Shown here in pieces: positions 11,724-22,286 of a DNA stretch of 38,318 nucleotides. The notes beneath the pieces are model-generated. The model did no database searches and was not told the origin of the DNA. It saw only the letters and a program-made list of their open reading frames with translations. The position numbers and the translations under genes are program-made. Every line of letters begins with the position of its first letter. Within the stretch, counting starts at the first letter, position 1. Source of the DNA: Acephala macrosclerotiorum (Eukaryota > Ascomycota > Leotiomycetes > Helotiales > Mollisiaceae); NCBI GenBank assembly GCA_014904845.1, contig MU119611.1, positions 1 to 38,318 on the forward strand. The letters run 5' to 3'.

Positions 11724-12319
11724 CACAGAAGTCTTCCCGTCTGTTTCAGGCATTGTGGGGCGAATACTGGGGCCTGTGGCGCTGGAATGGGATTCGAAAT
11801 ACGGAATTGTAGGTTTGGAGGGTGAAAAGTCGAGTAATTTATCGATAGGGCATTTTGGTTGCTAGTATGTTGTGAGAAGCTGGAAGTAATTCTGCAAAGA
11901 TTCAAAGGATACCGCGGCACATCCTAGATTAATAAAAGAGACAATTTTCTAGTAAAATTATCCGTTATCAAATTATCCGTTATCGTGTCGCTGTGATTCT
12001 CTAAGCCTGGCGATGCGTTGCTTCAAGGAATTAGAACCTCCCCTCGTGCTCTTTACGAAGTTCGCATCTGGCAACCCCGTCTTTCACAATATAATTTTGT
12101 TAGTAATTTAGAATGCTTTGAGGGAGAAAGAATAGCATTCTTTGTTCGCTGCTAAAATTTACTTTCGTGAGTCGAGGGCAAAAGTGAAGTCATTGACCAT
12201 TGTCCGGAAATGGATTCATTGTCCTCCAAGAATACTTTGAAAGGAAATTCGTTGATTTCCTCGTGCATCTGTCACTTGCGAGCAACACTGTCAGCCTCAC
12301 TTTAAAATTTACCATAATA
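11724..12319. other. Intergenic, about 600 bp
   Basis: It holds the 3' flank of the surface-protein gene (an AATAAA-like signal near 11930), a perfect 15-bp tandem duplication at 11955-11984, and the 5' flank of the amidoligase gene. The frame of the latter is open back to 12200 but is read here as leader. No other gene is seen. Confidence 0.5.
11955..11984. repeat. Perfect 15-bp tandem duplication
   Basis: The unit AAATTATCCGTTATC occurs twice without a gap (11955-11969 and 11970-11984), downstream of the surface-protein gene. Confidence 0.9.
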
Positions 12320-14431
12320 ATGGCTTCCGTCAGGAAGGATGATGCTGTCGGGCCTGCTAGGAAAGATTCTGTCCGCAAGGCTGATGGAAATGGTGAAGAC
12401 GATCCTCCTCCTCCAACAGATCCAGTCCCCGACGAAGAACCAGTCCTTGAGACCGCCCCTGGTTACAAAATACCCGACCTAACCTTTGGCCTAGAAATGG
12501 AAATGTCTTTCGCCGTCCGAAAAAGAATCTACAACGAATGGCTCGCCCAAGCCCAGAAAGGCATCGACTACGCTACCGACGACGAAAGCGACCTCCGCCC
12601 CTTAGCCCGAGCACAGCAAATCCGTCGACGAGCTCGAGCTGCCGAGGAAGCAGTTGCCATTGAAAGGGAATTATATGGCGAAGGAGCGGTACCAGATAAT
12701 AACACTTCGAGGAGTTCGGAAACGATTTCGACGGGATCGACGGATTCTGGGGGTCGATTGAGGATTCTGGGGTATTTGAGAGCGTATCTGAATCATAAGA
12801 CAGGGGACACGGTGGATAGGGCTTCCCTCTTGGGAGAAATACCTTTTGATGATCCGAAGCAGGCGTCGAGTTTGGTTTGGCATTTGACGAAAGATGATAG
12901 CGTTATGCCGCAACGGAAACATCTTCTAGGTCCGTTGAAGATTGAGGATGAGGCGGCGCAGAAGGAGTATAGAGTTGTTGGTGCGGAATTGGTTTCTTCA
13001 GTTTTGGATTTCGATAAGATATCAAGTTGGTATCCGAAATTGCAACAGTTGGAAGAGGATTTGACTTTTGATCCGAGGGGAGATAAGGGAGCGTGGTTCA
13101 TGGATGTGAGAGCGGTGCAGACACATTTGCATGTGCATTTTGGGATCAAGGATGAGGAGATCTCGGTTGATGTTGCGAAGAATGTGTGTGTGTTGTATGG
13201 TTTGTTCGAGAATGAGATCGAGTCTTGGCTGCCGATTTCGCAGAGGGATAACGAGTGGTGCGGGAGGCTGAGGAGGGGGATGGAAAGAGAACGACTTGGT
13301 TATTTGGGGAATAGGGATGATGTGGCGCTGTACCCTGGGAAGCGGTATACTCCGAGCGGGTATGCGGATTTGATATATGGGTGTAGGAATTTGGAGGAGT
13401 TGAAAACGATTACCTCTGGTTTCTCTACTGGGGAATGGATTGGGGGCCCAGATCAGGACGATACTGGGCCTGGGGGGCCGTCAAGGACTATTGTGATGAA
13501 GAATGGGCCAGATGGTATCTTAGAAAGAAACTGGATTGCTGTCAATTTGTCGCTTAAGAGGACAAATAAACCGTTCACGATCGAGTTTCGACAGCATCAT
13601 GGGCTGATGGATCCAGAGTCTATTGCTTGGTGGGTAAGATTTGTGGGGAAGTTGATCCGCTTCGCCCATTATCTCGCAAAGAAGGGTATTAAGATTCAAC
13701 ACACTGGCGCGCCTGAAGAAGACAGCTTTGTCGACGAGTTGCCGAAAAGAAGCATCTTGGAGCTGCTTGGCTTTCCTGAAGAGGGGATAGCACATTTCCA
13801 CAGGATGCGAGCTATTCATTTTAACGAAGAACATCACCTCGAGATTATTAGAGAAGATGAATTCGTTAGAAGGAGGATCGTAAGGAGAAAGCTTGGAGAG
13901 GAGACGGGGGAGAAAATGGATAATGATATCCGACGTGAAGATTTCGGAGAACCGGACAACGTGGGACCAGTTTCTCAATGTCCAGGGGAAGAGGAATGTA
14001 CAGTGCCATTGACAGGCCAAGATCTTACCAATCGAATCTTGTGGATCACACTCGTTCAGACCCACGGTCCATTTACTGGAAGAGAGCGCTTCTTACAAGC
14101 TTATAACACGCGACAAGCCAGTATCGATAGCATCACAAATGGTATCGATTATACAACAGCTGATGGATTTCAACGATTTTACACGTTGATTACCTCTGGC
14201 TGCGATGCTAGATTTGGGCTGGGTAGGGTGTGGTTAGATGCTATGGGTATGGTGAAGGTATTGGAATGCCGAAGGCAACAACGAGAAAACAATATCCTCG
14301 AGCCCGAGATGATGTTGTGGGAGAGACGTTTCATGTTTTACACCCAAATACAACTGAATGATGAAGCAGTGGCAAGAGCAGAAAAGGAAGCAGAGGAACA
14401 AGCAGCTGGAGCAGTGACAGCAACGATTTAG
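12320..14431 (+). CDS. Putative amidoligase (Amidoligase_2 family)
   Basis: A single exon encodes 703 residues. The first 45 or so are charged, proline-rich and disordered. FGLEMEMSF at 56-64 fits the first strand of Amidoligase_2 (PF12224), where acidic residues (here E59 and E61) are expected. FTIEFRQHHGLMDPESIAWW, starting at 419, fits the conserved E-F-R-x-H segment and following helix. The family belongs to the glutamine-synthetase-like carboxylate-amine ligases, which form amide or peptide-like bonds using ATP. Fungal members are common but their substrates are unknown to me. The C-terminal third is charged, ends in a Glu/Ala-rich helix and has no recognised domain. The ATG at 12320 is chosen because the sequence turns typically coding there; the same frame stays open to 12200 (up to 743 residues). 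There is no signal peptide, so it is probably intracellular. Family assignment rests on these motifs only. Confidence 0.7.
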   Translation: MASVRKDDAVGPARKDSVRKADGNGEDDPPPPTDPVPDEEPVLETAPGYKIPDLTFGLEMEMSFAVRKRIYNEWLAQAQKGIDYATDDESDLRPLARAQQIRRRARAAEEAVAIERELYGEGAVPDNNTSRSSETISTGSTDSGGRLRILGYLRAYLNHKTGDTVDRASLLGEIPFDDPKQASSLVWHLTKDDSVMPQRKHLLGPLKIEDEAAQKEYRVVGAELVSSVLDFDKISSWYPKLQQLEEDLTFDPRGDKGAWFMDVRAVQTHLHVHFGIKDEEISVDVAKNVCVLYGLFENEIESWLPISQRDNEWCGRLRRGMERERLGYLGNRDDVALYPGKRYTPSGYADLIYGCRNLEELKTITSGFSTGEWIGGPDQDDTGPGGPSRTIVMKNGPDGILERNWIAVNLSLKRTNKPFTIEFRQHHGLMDPESIAWWVRFVGKLIRFAHYLAKKGIKIQHTGAPEEDSFVDELPKRSILELLGFPEEGIAHFHRMRAIHFNEEHHLEIIREDEFVRRRIVRRKLGEETGEKMDNDIRREDFGEPDNVGPVSQCPGEEECTVPLTGQDLTNRILWITLVQTHGPFTGRERFLQAYNTRQASIDSITNGIDYTTADGFQRFYTLITSGCDARFGLGRVWLDAMGMVKVLECRRQQRENNILEPEMMLWERRFMFYTQIQLNDEAVARAEKEAEEQAAGAVTATI

Positions 14432-15987
14432 GGGGTAGTCAGAGAGGGAAGTACTCGGAAAGTCAGCAGGAAGATAGTATTAGTGAAGTCGGAGAAGCAT
14501 ACATTTATATTATATCGTCAGGTTAGCACTCTTGCATGAAAGGCGCATTTGATTGTTTTGAACCACACCATATTTAAACAAAACTGCAATTTACGGGTTG
14601 ATGCATGAACAAGGTTGCAAATAGTATGGGAAGATTGAGATGTGCTCTTGCTACAGGATACTTAACGCCTAGCTACCCCGCATGAAGCTTCGAAATAATT
14701 TGTGCTGCGACTAATTGCAACAAAGCAAAGAACGTGAGACATTGACTTCGGCGGTTTCTATACTAGAAGATTTTGTGAAGGACTGGGACATGATAGATGC
14801 ACTTCGAAAGAGAGCATTTGAGCAACTGCTTGAGGGCTTCAAGCCCCTAACCTGAAGAGAGCTGCGAGACAAGAGACGAAAACAGCGTTGCCCATTGGCC
14901 CGTAAATTGGAGGACCATAAGTGAATAATCACTGAGCGCGTTTAGGCAGAATCTTCTTCGAGACATGCTGAAGATAAATGATGATGATTGTGAGTTTGAA
15001 GATGAAGGCTTTTGAGTTGAAGATGTTGTGGCGCGATGTCAGACATTGTCAAAATAGTGGTCTGGGATGCACTAAATCACGGGAATTGGCGTAGAACACT
15101 TGGTGTTTTAAGAGTCTGTGATTAAAAGGTGTCCCTTTAGATCTCTGGTAGAATCAAGGACTTTCTGCACTCTTTTGCCCCCTAAAAGTGATCATTTTGA
15201 CAGACATTTCAGGGGCCGAAGCTATCCTTAATGTAGACTAGCCTAAGACAAGCCTATCCAAATATAACAACAAGTTCACACGTGCAAGTACCTTCGAAGT
15301 CCTCTTCTTTCAATAACGATTCTATTACAGTTCATTCGTATGCTTGAAAATCTTATCTTGACTAAACCGTGGTCTGAAAGAAGCCTGAAAGCAATCTTGC
15401 GAAATCTCATGCCCAGTATCACGTGAGTAGACACCTAAGGCTCAGCAGCAGCACCAGGGGTTTCAGCTGTCACGTCGCGCAGAAAATCTCTCCGCAGCAC
15501 AAATCACAGCTACAAACACAAATCCCCGACGCGCTGCATGGTCCCGAGATGGGGAAGATACCGAGATGCACGAGTCCCTAATCAATGGTTACAACGCTCT
15601 CTAATGTGCGTACCCGTGCGATGACCCCGGATTTCATTGCGCTCAGGGGTCACAGCCAGCCTTAAGGGGTCTAGACTGCTGCCACAATGGCTAACACCGA
15701 CCAAATGGAAAGACGTGCCACGTCTGTGATCATTTTCTTCATCCCAGTCCGCGAGTAACGATGGCGCCAGCGTGGTCATTAATTGTCTCTGTGCTGCTGT
15801 TTTTGGAAGAGGCGTTGAGGCGCGCTTGCTTTTTTCGATATGTTCAAGTCACCTTCCGCGGTGTCGAAATTACTTCTCAGCCCTGGTTTCTCCTTTCTTC
15901 TTTATGACTCGGATCTGTCCCAGATCTTGGGCTCTGGCTTTCTTCAATATCTCCACACTCGTTTGAAACCCCTCCACCGCTGTTGAA
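14432..15987. other. Intergenic, about 1.55 kb
   Basis: No gene is supported; only short open frames without coding character were seen. Two CACGTG sites occur (15279-15284, 15420-15425). The last few hundred bases are the presumed promoter of the GH55 gene and are pyrimidine-rich from about 15830. Confidence 0.45.
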
Positions 15988-18646
15988 ATGAGGACTGCTA
16001 TTTTGCTGTTAGCGCTATTGGCTGCCGTTCACGATGTCACTGCTCTGTTCACAAACGCGTCAACAACCTTGACGACCACGACGTCCACGTCGGCCAAAGT
16101 TCCTGGTGCCGCTGCAGTGACAGCCGCGCCGTACTGGCTCGAAGGTATCAAGCACCAAGGAATCTCTGCTTTCAATACAAATTCCAGTTCGTATCAGGTG
16201 TTCAGGAATGTAAAGGACTTTGGAGCGAAGGGTCGGTTCTGAATCTCGTCGTGATGTTCGTTCTGACAGAGAGCAGGCGATGGCGTCACGGATGACACTG
16301 CAGCAATTCAAGATGCCATGAGTGCAGGAGGGCGTTGCGCACCCGGATCATGCCAGGGAAGCACAACGACCCCAGCAATCGTCTATTTCCCCTCTGGCAC
16401 GTACCTCATCTCGTCCTCGATCATCGACTACTACTACACCCAGATCATCGGAAACCCAAATAGCCTACCAGTGTTGCAGCCAACGCTAAATTTCAGCGGC
16501 TTTGGGCTGATTGATGGAGATCAGTATGGAGGAAATGGGCTAAAATTCGGAGCCACCAACGTGTTCTACAGGCAGGTTCGAAATATCGTGTTTGATTTGA
16601 CAGGAATGCCCCCAAGCGATGGCCTCACAGGAATTCATTGGCCTACGTCGCAAGCAACCAGTCTTCAGAATTTAGTTTTCAAGATGAGTGATGCACCAGG
16701 AACTCAGCATCAAGGCGTTTTCATCGAGGATGGTGAGTGACATCTCCCGAAGCCTATTGTCCTTCATGCACTGCTTGGAAATTTGGGCTGTCCTGACAGG
16801 GATGCTGACGTGCTTAATTTTCAGGCTCAGGTGGCTTCATGAATGATCTTGTCTTTTATGGTGGGAAGATTGGCGCATTTTTCGGAAATCAACAATTCAC
16901 TGTTCGCAACTTGACATTCTTCAATACTGTGACGGCCGTGGACCAAATTTGGGATTGGGGATGGACATATCAGGTTGGTGATCTTGCACTAATACGAACT
17001 TATTTCTGATAGCCGACAGGGTTTGAACATCAACAATTGCTCAATTGGCATCGATTTGAGCAGCGGCGGGAGGACGGGCCAGGCTGTAGGATCCGTCACT
17101 GTTCTCGATAGCACCTTCACGAACACGGGAGTGGCCATATTGACTTCTCATGACTTGACGTCGCAACCACCGACTGGTGGAAGCTTGATTCTGGAGAAGA
17201 TCACGCTGGCGAATACGCCTATCGCAGTACAGGGACCAGCAGGAAAGGTACTCAGTGGCGGAACTACGATAGTGGGGGGCTGGGGTCAGGGCCACGAGTA
17301 CGTGCCAAATGGACCCGTCAACTTTGAGCAGGCCTTTACACCTTTCTCAAGGCCTTCATCCCTCACCATCAACAGCAAATACTATGCCAGGTCCAAGCCG
17401 CAATACCAGACCTTGCCTCTATCATCATTCGTCAGTGTCCGATCTGCCGGAGCGAAAGGAGATGGGGTGACGGATGACACAACTGCCTTGAACAATGTCT
17501 TGAAGTCGGCTGCCGGGAAGTCCGTTGTGTTCTTCGATGCCGGTACATACAAGATCACTTCGACATTACTCATCCCAGCGGGTTCGAAGATTGTGGGAGA
17601 ATCCTACTCAGTGATCATGGGCGCCGGTACATTCTTCTCCAACATCAACGCTCCTCAGCCAGTGGTGTCTGTTGGGACTGCCGGACAATCTGGCATCGTG
17701 GAATGGTCTGATATGATTGTTTCTACTCAAGGTCCTACAGCAGGCGCTATCCTCATCCAGTGGAATCTAGCATCTACCCAAGGCTCTCCATCAGGCATGT
17801 GGGATGTACACACTCGAATAGGAGGCTTTGCTGGCTCGAACTTGCAAGTGGCTCAGTGTCCTACGGGACAGGGCAGCCCAGCCATCAATATAAATTGCAT
17901 CGCTGCTTTCATGAGCATGCATATTGCTCCCTCAGCGACTGCACTTTATATGGAAAATGTCTGGCTTTGGACTGCCGACCACGATATCGACGATTCGGCC
18001 AATACCAGGGTCACCATTTATACCGGCCGTGGACTGCACTGCGAATCGACAAAGGGAACTGTATGGATGATCGGTACGGCAGTGGAACATCACGATCTAT
18101 ACCAGTATCAGTTCGTAAATACGAAGAATATTTTTGCAGGGCAGATACAAACAGAAACTGCCTACTGGCAGCCTAATCCGAAAGCTGGTGTGGTCACCCC
18201 AATTGTCACAGGTTACAATGATCCGAACTTTGCAACAAGTTGTGCTAGTGCCAATGGCACTTATGCGCCTTGTGCGATGGGCTGGGGTCTACGAGTCGTT
18301 GGAAGTCAGAGTGTTTTGATCTATGGGGCTTGTCTGTACAGCTTCTTCAATGATTACAGTACCGGTAAGTACTACATGCAATCACATTATTGGTTCACAA
18401 GAAGTGACATGACTGATATTTGGAGTAGCGTGCTCCGCCACCGTAAGCCCACCAGGAGGAAATGCTGGGGCATGCCAGACCAACATATTCAGCATTGAGG
18501 GAACGACCAGTAAGAACATCGTTGTCTACAATCTCAACACCATCGGAAGCACATCGCTGGTCACGAGAGATGGCAAGAGTCTTGCAGTTTATGTTGACAA
18601 CGTCAATGTGTATCCTGACTCGATTGCATTGTTCAGAAGCAACTGA
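15988..18646 (+). CDS. Secreted GH55 exo-beta-1,3-glucanase
   Basis: There are five exons: 15988-16231, 16277-16732, 16825-16973, 17020-18364 and 18429-18646, giving 803 residues. All junctions keep family residues in frame; the first donor (GTCGGT) is weak. Residues 1-19 form a signal peptide, followed by a Thr/Ser-rich stretch. Two pectate-lyase-3-type right-handed beta-helix repeats each begin with the same motif, AKGDGVTDD (DGVTDD at 83-88 and 431-436), as in GH55. DGSGGFMNDLVFYGGKIGAF (exons 2-3) and GTAVEHHDLYQYQF are family signatures. E639 in the latter is the likely catalytic acid, by analogy with characterised GH55 enzymes. Length is normal for the family. It should cleave glucose or laminaribiose from the non-reducing end of beta-1,3-glucan outside the cell, for wall remodelling, mycoparasitism or callose attack. 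It appears intact. Confidence 0.92.
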
Positions 18647-18920
18647 GGTGGAAAAAATTATCACTATATATTGGAGGAGGAGGCGCGTGAAAAGCTTCTG
18701 TTAATGGTTGCAGGTCCTCAGTGAGATAATGTACTTTTATGAGCCTCATATGAAATGAAAATTGTTATATTTTGTTTCCATCTCAACTTTTGCCATTGTG
18801 TACCACCTTGTTCTTCAAATGTCTGTACACTTCGTTGATGATTACACTTTGTCACCCGCGACCTTCAAGTCAAAATATTTTAGGTTCTGTCATTACCCCA
18901 CTCAGCTCCACGCCACAGCT

Positions 18921-20228
18921 TCAATCACGGCTAGTCGGAGACTTGAAAAGCTTCCCATCCTTCCACACGTGGGTGATCTTATCAGGCTCCGTCAAAACCC
19001 CTATATCCTCCAGCGGATTCTCATCCAAGGCGATCATATCAGCATCATACCCCACCTTCAGTTGCCCCGACTTTGGCGCCATGTGCGGCCCCAACGTTTC
19101 AGGACTGATCGCCGTACAAGACTCAATCGCCTGCAATGGCGTCATCCCCGCTTTCACCGCATAGAAGATCTCTTTCCCGTTCGCGCCGTGAGAGTTGAAA
19201 TTACCAGGCATACTGCTCGCTTGATCTGTTCCGAGAGCGATCTTTACTCCGTGCTTGATTGCAAGCTTGTACGCATACCTTGCATGCGCTGCCACTTCGA
19301 GGATCTTCCTCGCCGTCGAAGGAGGAAGTTTATCTGCTTCCCTAGAACCGCCTTCTTGGACAGAAGCGGTAGGACAGTAGATAACGTCTTTTTCAAGCAT
19401 GAGTTTAATGCATTCCTCATCAAGAAAACTTCCATGTTCGATAGTCTTTACTCCAGCATGAATAGCAGCCAATATCCCTTCTTTTCCATGACAATGGGCA
19501 GCTACGACGCGTTTTGCTCGTGCAGCTTCCTGTACCATGGCTGATAATTCTTCAGGTGAGAATTGGATGTCGGTGGGTGAGTCGAGGAGGGAGAATACCC
19601 CGCCCGTAGCGCAGACTTTTATACATTTTGCTCCGCGACGGATCATAAGACGGACGGTCTTGATGCAATCAGGTACGCCGTCACAGACTGCAAATGGGAG
19701 TCCGTGGGCGCAGGCATCGAGTACGGTTCCGATAGGGAGGTTGTGGATGTCGCCGTGCCCGGCGGTCATTGAGATTGGGGCGATGGCAGAGTAGATGTGT
19801 GGTCCAACAATGGTGCCGTCGTCTACAGCCGGGGAGATTTCACCGGCGTAGCCGCCGAGTTCTCGCACGGAGGTGAAGCCTGCGAGGAGGGTGGTACGGA
19901 GGTCTCGGGTTATAATGGCGCCAGCAAGAGCGGCGGACCCGAGCAGGGAGTCGTAGCCCGCGGCTGGGGAGAGGGTGCCGAAGAAGTGGGTGTGGACGTC
20001 CCAGAGGCCGGGGAGGAGGACGGGGACGGTAACACAAGGGACGGATTGGTATTTTGGTGGGAGAGAGGTGGAGGGTCCGACCCAAGTGATTACTTTTTCG
20101 TGGATGATGAGGCAGGCATTCTTGATGGGCTCTCCTCGACCTGGAATAAGGAGCTTGGCTTTAATGCCGTGGAGTTTTGGTTTGGAGTCTTGTGGGGAAG
20201 GTGGGAGTTGTTGGATTGGCGGGATCAT
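18921..20228 (-). CDS. Amidohydrolase-family metallohydrolase
   Basis: A single exon encodes 435 residues, starting at ATG 20228. Metal ligands of the amidohydrolase superfamily are all present: H79 and H81 in LPGLWDVHTHFFG, K204 (candidate carboxylated lysine) in CIKVCATGG, H245 and/or H247 in VVAAHCHGKEG, H265 in IEHGS, and D335 in ALGTD. A small beta-sandwich made by both ends (LLIPGRGEPIKNACLII and GYDADMIALDENPLEDI) is typical. The pattern is closest to imidazolonepropionase/Xaa-Pro dipeptidase-like enzymes with a two-metal centre. The substrate cannot be deduced; cyclic amides, dipeptides, N-acylated amino acids or mycotoxin amides are all possible. There is no signal peptide, so it is probably cytosolic. 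It is convergent with the GH55 gene, 274 bp apart. It looks intact. Confidence 0.88.
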   Translation of the reverse strand: MIPPIQQLPPSPQDSKPKLHGIKAKLLIPGRGEPIKNACLIIHEKVITWVGPSTSLPPKYQSVPCVTVPVLLPGLWDVHTHFFGTLSPAAGYDSLLGSAALAGAIITRDLRTTLLAGFTSVRELGGYAGEISPAVDDGTIVGPHIYSAIAPISMTAGHGDIHNLPIGTVLDACAHGLPFAVCDGVPDCIKTVRLMIRRGAKCIKVCATGGVFSLLDSPTDIQFSPEELSAMVQEAARAKRVVAAHCHGKEGILAAIHAGVKTIEHGSFLDEECIKLMLEKDVIYCPTASVQEGGSREADKLPPSTARKILEVAAHARYAYKLAIKHGVKIALGTDQASSMPGNFNSHGANGKEIFYAVKAGMTPLQAIESCTAISPETLGPHMAPKSGQLKVGYDADMIALDENPLEDIGVLTEPDKITHVWKDGKLFKSPTSRD

Positions 20229-22286
20229 TCCGATCGCGAGGCCTTGGAAAGAGGTTTGCGTTTTGGGGTCTATGATGAGGATCGGGAGGGTTCAGTGGCT
20301 TGACAAAATCGTGATGCTCGAGAACTGCTGAGGGAGTGAAAGAGTGTTGTTGCAAAGGTGGGACTTCAGGTTAATCTCATTGCTGACTGTCACGTGCGTG
20401 ATCCTCCACCTGCCTATTTGGGATCGATCGATCCTCTCTCTCCTCTTTCTTTCCATCCCTCAATCGTGTTGGCACCTGGAGCGTCAATGAAGATCGTCGC
20501 TGTGCTGACATGCCAAGAAAACTGTCCTCCATGTACCAGAGTCAAGTCGACGGTTCACCTCGCCTACTGTAGAAAATGAGGCTACCCCGCAGCAGGCGCG
20601 AGCGTTCTCATGGTCATTAAGAAACTTCGAGAAAGGGTACTGTATTTGTATGAAGAGTGTCAAGTCGGCAGCTGTCGGAGCGGTGATTTTTCAAATCCAT
20701 ATTCGTAAGTGAAAAGAAGACCCTTTGCTTCAAGTCAGCAAGCTCTTTAGCTAATACAAGCTCAGACACGTACAATGAAGACAGCAATCCAAAGAACAAT
20801 AAGCAGGGACGTCTCTAACTGCGTCGGCAATACATGGGGACCAGTAGAATTATTTTCTACTCCCGGGTTTGATCTACGTGACGAAGTTGGTAGTTGGAAA
20901 TCGAAGCTTTCGGTGTCGTGGAGAAATGGGTCCGTATATATTGTCAGCTTTTGTGAATTTTCTGGCCGAGAGCGGCAAGGACATTGTATTCTGGGAAAGG
21001 CCCAGTTTCTTGATCTGTGGTCTCCAAAGGAAAGAGACTAGGCAGTGAGCGTATACTCATGGTGAGAACGGTACTCGAGTGGTGTGATCGCAGGAAGAGA
21101 ATGCAGGAGGATAAGCGACCGAACTCACGAAAGGCTTTCATCAGAAGAGCAATTAGTTGGTTGCTTCAGATTCGTGATTGAATGGCTTCATGATGAGGCA
21201 GTGAGGAAGTGGTTGGGCATGTCTCGCTCGTCAAGACAGTGAGGCGAGACCGGAAAGCGTCTTGTCTCTGGTGTTGATTTGGGAGGTGAGACAGCACCGA
21301 TGGTGTCGAGAATCCTAACGAAGAACCGAAGGCTGCCTGAAAACATTGTGAAAACATCACATCTCTGATACTGCTCTCAAGCCACTAGGCAAAACTTCAA
21401 GCCACATGCTACTCATTAGTGCTTGACTAACACAGCTTTTGCTCGCCTCCTAGCAATCTACTTTACTTGCTCGGTTCCTAATACCTTTCGTTGCACAAGA
21501 CAGGGCTCAAAACAGCCACAATATACTCTTGAAAGCTTTCATGCTGGTACTTATTAGCAACCAACTGACAAACATAATGAAGAACGCCACATAATTCTTG
21601 TCATTCGCGGAAATACGAGAAAGTTGAAATGCTTTTTGTGCGGGGAGGATGTCGTCATGCGACCCTCTGTTCCTATATTGATCATGAAAAATGTCACTAG
21701 GCTAATGACCTAACATATCCTCAATGATTCTGGGCCGTGTACCATAAGAGTAGACATCAGGAAGAATTCGGCTGCCGAAAGTGAGGTCGACACGCCGAAA
21801 TTAGGTGTTAAGTACTGAATGCGCTCACCGCTTTTAAACTCTAGGAATCATGCCAAGAATCAGCGCTGTTTCCTCACGTCCCAATGATCTAAAGTTTTGT
21901 CGATCAATTAATCTGGGTAAGTGTCCGCCGATTCTGGCCTGTGGGTAATAGGGTCAAATCAAGCGAACCTTGCTTATGTCTTGTCAGCTGCCTGAACCCA
22001 AGGCGAGCGCGAGCTTCCAGCAATACCAGAGAAGCAAAGCACAAATTCGGCTTTTGACTTACCCTAAGAATCGCCAAACAAGCATTAGTACTTAACCCCT
22101 CAACTTCGGAAGGCACGTGCGAGATTCCGGGTCTAGATCCAAGACCCCTACTCCGGACTGAAGTTGACCGTGGTACAACATGCAAATTGCCACGCCATGT
22201 AACAATTCAGCAGACCTATATAGCTTGGCACCTAGCAGTAAGGGTCCACTCGGTCAACCTCCAGCAAGGCTCGAGAATCCCCCAGA
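20229..22286. other. Intergenic, about 2.05 kb
   Basis: I find no supportable gene. Short open frames at 20358-20579, 20775-21041 and 21904-22185 have no recognisable motif. CACGTG occurs at 20391-20396 and 22114-22119. A TATATA box at 22217-22222 lies 65 bases before the ATG of the GH27 relic. Confidence 0.45.

Noticed and set aside
12200..12319. N-terminal extension of the amidoligase by 40 residues
   Set aside because: It has no ATG at its 5' end in frame and its composition resembles a leader; the first ATG at 12320 begins typical coding sequence.
18762..19544. 260-codon plus-strand frame opposite the amidohydrolase gene
   Set aside because: It is an antisense shadow; the minus strand encodes all superfamily metal ligands in one intact frame.
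20775..21041. 88-codon plus-strand frame as a small gene
   Set aside because: No recognisable motif, no signal peptide and no convincing promoter; length is within chance for this composition.
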